Assembly: GCA_018524725.1 (NCBI GenBank)
Contig: JAEUWP010000400.1
Span: 120,420 to 184,419 of the forward strand
Reading direction: 5' to 3'
DNA from: Podaxis mareebaensis
Taxonomy: Eukaryota; Basidiomycota; Agaricomycetes; Agaricales; Agaricaceae
Length of the DNA: 64,000 nt
Numbering within the stretch: position 1 is the first letter of the stretch; the number at the start of each line of letters is the position of its first letter. Below the pieces are notes generated by a model. It saw only the letters and a list, made by a program, of their open reading frames with translations, was not told the origin of the DNA and searched no databases. This document shows, piece by piece, positions 59,386 to 64,000 of this stretch. The position numbers were made by a program, and so were the translations under genes.

Positions 59386-61350
59386 GTGTAAACAATCATA
59401 CATTAGGTTATTGTAACTCTGGATGGATTGTACGATCCCCAGAGTTACTGACTCATCACATGCCTCTCTGACTAGAGAGTATTGACGAGTCCCTCAGTTC
59501 GGTGTGGGGAGTTGTGAGGTGGTGTATACCTCCCACTCCTCCTTGGTATCATCTTCTTCCTCTCCTTCTTCCTCTTGGACGGGAGGGAGATTTCGGAGGG
59601 GATGTAGATTGTATAGCAGGGGCAGAATTTGCCCCTGTGAGGATGGTTGTTGGGGTGGGGATGCCATCCTGACCATTTTGCGGGTATTAACCGTTTGGGG
59701 TGTCTTGAGAGGGCCTCCAAAGAATACACGAGTAGCTGCCTTTTGCTCCTCATGTTCCGACATGGTGGCCTCAATGGGTATGTGTCTGTTGAACCTAACA
59801 TATTGGTCGTCTATCAGGGACGACCCATGGGTGCGAATGTCTTCGTTTCGCATTCATTGTAGGGCGACCCGGTCACTCCACTTATCAGCACGAGGGGTTT
59901 GTTTAGCCATAGGCAATATGAACGGGGTGCTCGAGGCTTGGAACGAACCAGCGTTCATGGGAATGCTAGTGGCGGAAGGTAGCTCGGCTTTAACATTTGA
60001 TGTTGAAGCCACTGGGGATTTTCCACCAGTCATGGTTTTGGCTGGTGGCAATCTCATGGTCTCAGGACTTGTTGCAGGGTAGTTACTACCCTGCACTGTT
60101 GTTCTTGGTGATGGTACACCCATTGGTCCTTTCCCTTTGGGAGAAGGGATAGGGGGCAGTCGAGGCGACCAATGTGGGTTGAGGGTGTTGATCTGACCCT
60201 GGGGGTCAGGTTGCATTAACAGGGGAGGCAGCGGTTGGGATTGTGATGCCCCAGTGGTTGGGGCATAGCGATGCAATTGGTTCGCGAAGGTATTGTTCCC
60301 TGGGACTGTCTCACCATCCGTGATGGTGGACCCATCGATGGTGAAGTGTGTGGCCCTTAGGCCATACCCTTGTGCATGTCATCATTGTGTGCTGAGGCGC
60401 TCGTTGTAAGCTTGATCCATTTCCCCTGGTTGCCTGGGCGCATGTAAATGCGCCACAGCTTGGGTGGTATTTGATAACACAGTCAGTGAGGGAGATGGAT
60501 GGCATGGATGTAAGTGAGGGGCTGCGATGCGGAGTTGTGGTTGAGGCGTTGCCGGCGGTCCATCATTATTGTGTTGACGATGGTGCTTGTGTACTGGATG
60601 TTGTTCGGCCCTCTTGATCGCTTCATCAATTTTGGCATTGAGGGGATCATAGGTGATCCCATCATTAGTGGAGTCGAGGATGTGCTCGAGGTACTGTTGA
60701 GTGGGTTGTATTTTATATACACTATGCATGGGCATAAGGTCAGTTTGTTTGACCTTTGTGGCCCGGGCCTTTTGGTAGGCCATGCAGAGCTTTGTCAAAG
60801 CTCTGATATAGGTGGTGTGGAATCGGTTGGAGCTGACTTCTATTGGCGAGTCAGTTTCCCGGTATGACTCTGCTACAATTGTTTCAGCGTATATCAGCAT
60901 TTGGTGTTGGCGTTGGCGTTTAATAACGCCATAGTCTGTGAATACGGAGTTGACTTGGTCTTCTAAGGAGACCACATCGTTGAGAGCAGGGGGTGAGAAT
61001 TCCAGCGTCGATGGTTCAGAGTGTGAACCATCGGATCAGTGTGTTGTGTTGGGCGACACGGGTCGTGCTGCGAGGGGATGTCTCGCTTCAAGTTCAGGGA
61101 AAAGAGGAAGCTCCAGAGGAGCTTCCTCACTGGTAGTGGACAAGTCGTGAGTCGACGCATCTGTTGGAGGGATGGTGATGGGGATTGGTGACGTCGGGTC
61201 GTTGTGAGGTGAGGGGATAGATGGGGGATGGGGTGTAGATGGAGTGTGTGCATCTTGTGTGCTTGCGTCGCACGTCGTCGCGTCAAATTGCTGTTGCGTG
61301 TCTTCGGACACGTCGTAGTGCCCAGGGGGGTGGTTGTACTGTGAGGTCAT
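59386..61350 (-). other. Retrotransposon: N-terminal region upstream of the gag core
   Basis: About 650 codons before the gag core. A Thr/Ser/Pro-rich start is followed by a helical, charged segment (residues about 130-240: KRQRQHQMLIYAETIVAESY, HTTYIRALTKLCMAYQKAR) and a long proline-rich region. The end is acidic (EEEGEEEDDTKEEW). No domain is recognisable. It may be an unusually long gag N terminus. Six TGA codons lie inside: 61036, 60382, 60379, 59854, 59494, with 59383 at its lower edge. Confidence 0.6.
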
Positions 61351-61456
61351 TTGTGTGAGTGGTGACGAGAGGTTTTTGCTTTAGGCTTTTAAGCGCAATA
61401 ATTGCATTTAATGGATTCACTTAGTACGTGCCCAAGTGTGGGGTACAGTAAAAAAG

Positions 61457-61719
61457 TGTAAACCTGTTGGGTTTACTTAGAGCGTATGACCTTACGTTCA
61501 CACTGAAGTACTGTAAGCCCAATGTATTGGGTGTACTTATGGTATGGTATAAGGTCAGCTGTCGTGACAACAGCTGACAACGAGAATATAAAGGACATTT
61601 TCCTGATGGATTAAGTAATCCATCAGGGTTAAGTAATAGCGGGAATTAAACAATTAATTAATACAATATTGATTACCAAGAAAGGAGACAACCACGATAG
61701 TAAGGGCTTAACCCTTACA
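61457..61719 (-). repeat. 5' LTR of the retrotransposon
   Basis: Partner of 50049-50311. The equivalent hairpins here are GTAAACC/GGTTTAC (61458-61476) and AAGTAC/GTACTT (61506-61538), both altered in sequence but still fully paired. It ends in CTTACA followed by GTACATC. Confidence 0.95.
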
Positions 61720-62225
61720 GTACATCTCTACAAAGGTTTCTAATGAATATAGTATGGAGAGGGATTCAATGGTGGCACCTATTTTTGTAAAGTTTAAAAG
61801 CAGTGAATGTCCTATATTATGGAAGTCCTATGCTATGGAAGTCCTATGCTATGTGTCTGAGACTGAGTATTGAGGGGGAAACAGAGTGCAGTGCAGTGAC
61901 AGATTGGGGAGTGGAATGTTTTACTTGCTTTGATGACTCAGGAGGAGCAAGCTGGTAACTGATTTCATGGGCAACCAGTTTGCTCTCCCTACAAGGTCCT
62001 TCTGAGGCCTCTCAAGGTTGAGTAGAACTAGGTGCTAAACTGGCACTTGAGTGACAATGGTGAATGAAGCCAGATTGGATGCTGCTGGCAGTCTTCTTAA
62101 CACCTCCAAGGAAGCTGCTAGTTTCCTTAGAGTCCTTCATAGTGATTTAGAACAAGTTTTGTATTTCCTTGTACTACAAGCAACTGAACCACTGAGATAA
62201 TGGTGGTAGTTACTGAGAAAGGAAG
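61720..62225. other. Non-coding stretch between the two retroelements
   Basis: CpG-free, without any long frame. It contains a short direct repeat (ATGGAAGTCCTATGCTAT) in tandem near 61818-61853. It may be the decayed 5' part of the plus-strand element that follows. Confidence 0.5.
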
Positions 62226-63930
62226 GTTGAGATGAAAGACATCTACCAACTGGTTTCCAAGAAATTCCATAAATTCCTCCACATCTTCAAAGAGAAAGCT
62301 GCTTCACACTCTCCTCCTTCTCAAAATCATGACTATTGAATTGATCTCAAAGAGGATTTTAAACCAGAAGCTCCCAAGCTCTACCACCTTTCTGAGCCCA
62401 AACTTGCTGAACTTTGAAAGTTTATAGACAAAAATCTTGAAAAAGGCTACATCTGCCTGTTGAAATCACCTCAAGCCACACTGTTCTTCTTTGTTCAGAA
62501 AAAAGACAGCAAACTTCAACCAGTCCAAGATTATTATCTCAATAAACACACTGTCAAGAATGCCTACCCCATTCCCAACATTGACACCATTCTCAATTGA
62601 CTCAAAGGTGCTAAATACTTCACAACTCTTGATATCCATGCAGGATATAACAACATTTGCATCAAAGATGGAGATCAATGGAAAGGAGTATTCTGAATTC
62701 CTTTCAGTCTCTACAAACCCATGGTAATGTTCTTTAGAATGATGAATAGCCCAGCAACATTTCAAGCCTTCATAGATGAAATTTTCAGTGACATGATCTG
62801 CAAAACAGGGACCACTGGTGTCATTGTCTACATGGATGACATCATCATCTTCAGTGACAACCCCAACAAACTTGATAAAGAAACCAGAGAAGTTCTCCAC
62901 TGCCTCAAGAAGAATGACCTATTCATCAAACCCAAGAAATGTTACTTCAACCAGATGGAAGTAGAATACTTAGGTCTCAAAGTTGCTCACAACTGTCTTG
63001 CAATGTCAAAAGACAAACTCACTGGTATCCATGAATGGCCTAAACCACAAAGCCCTTAAGACATCAAGAATTCCTTGGTTTCTATAACTTCTACTGTAAA
63101 TTCATATCCTCTTTCTCAACACTCACTGTCCCCTCAACAAGCTCATATCTATCAAGACTCCCTTCAAATGGACCTAAGAACAACAAGAAGCATTCAACAT
63201 GCTCAAGAAGAAATTACTGGAAGAACCCATCTTACAAATGATTGATTGACCTCTCCAAATCTATCATCATCAAAATGGATGCATCTAAATTTGCCACAGG
63301 AGGAGTGCTTCTCCAAGAGGATGACAACAGTAATGAACATCCATGCATCTACAGGTCTAAGTCTTTCAGCCCCACAGAAAAGAATTACACAATGCCTGAC
63401 CAAGAACTCCTTGCCCTCAAACAAGCATTTGAAGACTGGCATCATTACATTCTTTCCTCACCTTATCCCATATGTGTCTAATCAGATCAGAACAACTTGA
63501 AGTACTGGCAAGACTCACACAAACTCAACTGTCACCAAGTCCTACATGGCACAAACTTCAAGAATACAACTTCTGCATTGAACACAAACTGGGTAAAGAC
63601 CTCATACTAGCAGACACACTATCCCAACAGCCAGATCACAAAGATCAACATGCAGAACCAGAAGAAGGAGCTATCCTACCCCCATCCCTCTTTATCAACA
63701 ATGTTGAAACACTGACCCTGGAACAGAAATATGAATACATATGAAAACATCATGACAACCCCCTCACTGGCCACCCCAGAGTCCAAAAAACCCTTTAATA
63801 CTTGAAAATAGAAATCACTTGGTCCAGTATGCAAGACTTCATATGAAACTACATCAAGGGATGTCTTGTGTGTCAGCAACACAATGTTGGCCACCACCCC
63901 AACAAACCATCACCTGTTAGGTAGGTCCTT
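62226..63930 (+). mobile_element. Decayed Ty3-type pol remnant, CpG-free
   Basis: Degenerate pol in plus orientation. The RT region reads [97 protein letters not shown] and YLGLKVAHN. RNase H follows (MDASKFATGGVLLQED, YTMPDQELLALKQAFEDW), then the first integrase finger (HDNPLTGHPRVQKTL, GCLVCQQH). Stops and small frame breaks occur throughout. At least two (after NTILN and after WKGVF) replace residues normally Arg, as expected from CGA-to-TGA decay. It belongs to a lineage different from the palindrome-rich element and continues towards the window edge. Confidence 0.88.
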
Positions 63931-64000
63931 ATCACCAGTTGCCTAAGCTTTGCTAGGGGGCAGCTATCTCACTAGATGGTTCACAGAGGCACTAGGATCT
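63931..64000. other. Window end, probably continuing the decayed element
   Basis: CpG-free sequence continuing without a frame to the last base. The rest of the plus-strand element probably lies beyond the window. Confidence 0.4.

Larger units (their letters stand above)
50428..61350 (-). pseudogene. Single giant gag-pol-plus frame of the retrotransposon, interrupted only by TGA
   Basis: The frame starts MTSQYNHPPGHYDV at 61350 and reaches TAA at 50428-50430: 3,641 codons with no frameshift. Every interruption is TGA. Genomic positions (lowest base) are 61036, 60382, 60379, 59854, 59494, 59383, 59272, 58396, 57589, 56668, 56542, 55681, 55675, 55402, 54070, 53764, 52726, 50482 and 50473. Where family consensus can be judged, the lost residue is Arg: before QQNENT in RT, between QV and VRLEDV, in LSS-x-Q of RNase H, and before IHPTFH after integrase. 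CGA-to-TGA is therefore the simplest origin. Domains are listed separately. Confidence 0.88.
50049..61719 (-). mobile_element. Ty3/chromovirus-like LTR retrotransposon, 11.67 kb, saturated with short palindromes
   Basis: A complete element by structure: two 263-bp LTRs with TGTAAG/TGTAAA...CTTACA ends and, on the minus strand, gag, protease, reverse transcriptase, RNase H, integrase, chromodomain and a further long domain in one frame. A purine-rich tract (ACGGGGGGTG) abuts the 3' LTR (forward 50312-50322). I found no target-site duplication (CACAC on the left, GTACA on the right) and no obvious tRNA-complementary primer site next to the 5' LTR. The coding frame carries 19 TGA codons. Perfect inverted repeats recur through the whole length. 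The length is about twice that of ordinary chromoviruses. Confidence 0.92.

Noticed and set aside
50428..61350. Selenocysteine or Trp recoding of the in-frame TGAs as a firm call
   Set aside because: Consensus at testable sites is Arg, host genes end in TGA, and CpG deamination of CGA explains the class of lesion. Recoding is kept only as a testable alternative.
50049..61719. Palindromes as a CRISPR array or as terminators
   Set aside because: The stems all differ in sequence, there is no repeated unit or spacer structure, and they lie inside coding sequence of a eukaryotic retroelement.

Overview
The window is a stretch of a basidiomycete genome, most likely from a mushroom-forming agaricomycete. 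Genes sit close together on both strands and are split by many 50-60 bp introns with GT...AG ends. The gene content (GH18 chitinase with a chitin-binding module, HET-domain protein, Skg3/Caf120-type PH protein, AusD-like methyltransferases, chromodomain Ty3 elements) is typical of that group. TGA is used as an ordinary stop by host genes here, for example SEM1 and NDUFB8.

Layout, 1-31 kb: a secreted chitinase (1190-3197), an alpha/beta hydrolase (3926-4756), a disordered Pro/Ala/Ser-rich protein whose start codon appears to be split by an intron (5026-6664), the proteasome/TREX-2 subunit SEM1 (8020-8419), a Git1-like MFS transporter (minus, 9032-11802), a peroxisomal-type citrate synthase ending in AKL (13393-16102), a small secreted GPI-anchored protein (16385-17207), the KEOPS subunit PCC1 (17909-18368), a PA2G4/EBP1-like protein (minus, 18672-20603), a SAM methyltransferase (minus, 20990-23040), complex I NDUFB8 (23254-23862), an initiator tRNA-Met (24690-24761) and a long PH-domain protein (24923-30544).

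31-50 kb: a RAD2/XPG nuclease (31133-35167) is followed by a 3.5 + 3.3 kb tandem duplication. Each unit carries the XPG 3' end, one AusD-like methyltransferase and the 3' end of COX11. The breakpoints lie in the terminal exons of XPG and COX11, and both genes stay intact at the outer edges. Next come COX11 and DNAJC8 (divergent), a gene-poor 2.4 kb, a multi-pass membrane protein and a HET-domain protein (both minus).

50-64 kb: a Ty3/chromovirus-like LTR retrotransposon of 11.67 kb (50049-61719, coding on minus) whose gag-protease-RT-RNase H-integrase-chromodomain and a further ~1,100-codon domain lie in one single frame of 3,641 codons. That frame is broken only by TGA codons: I count 19, with no TAA or TAG. 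Short perfect inverted repeats of 7-12 bp arms recur about every 50-100 bp through the whole element, including both LTRs. At two of these hairpins the two LTRs differ by compensatory base pairs. I consider this palindrome-saturated retroelement the most unusual object in the window. It abuts a second, plus-strand Ty3 remnant (62226-63930) in a region where I find no CpG dinucleotide at all.

Exon boundaries were inferred by eye from splice motifs and reading frame, so outer coordinates are more reliable than every internal junction.
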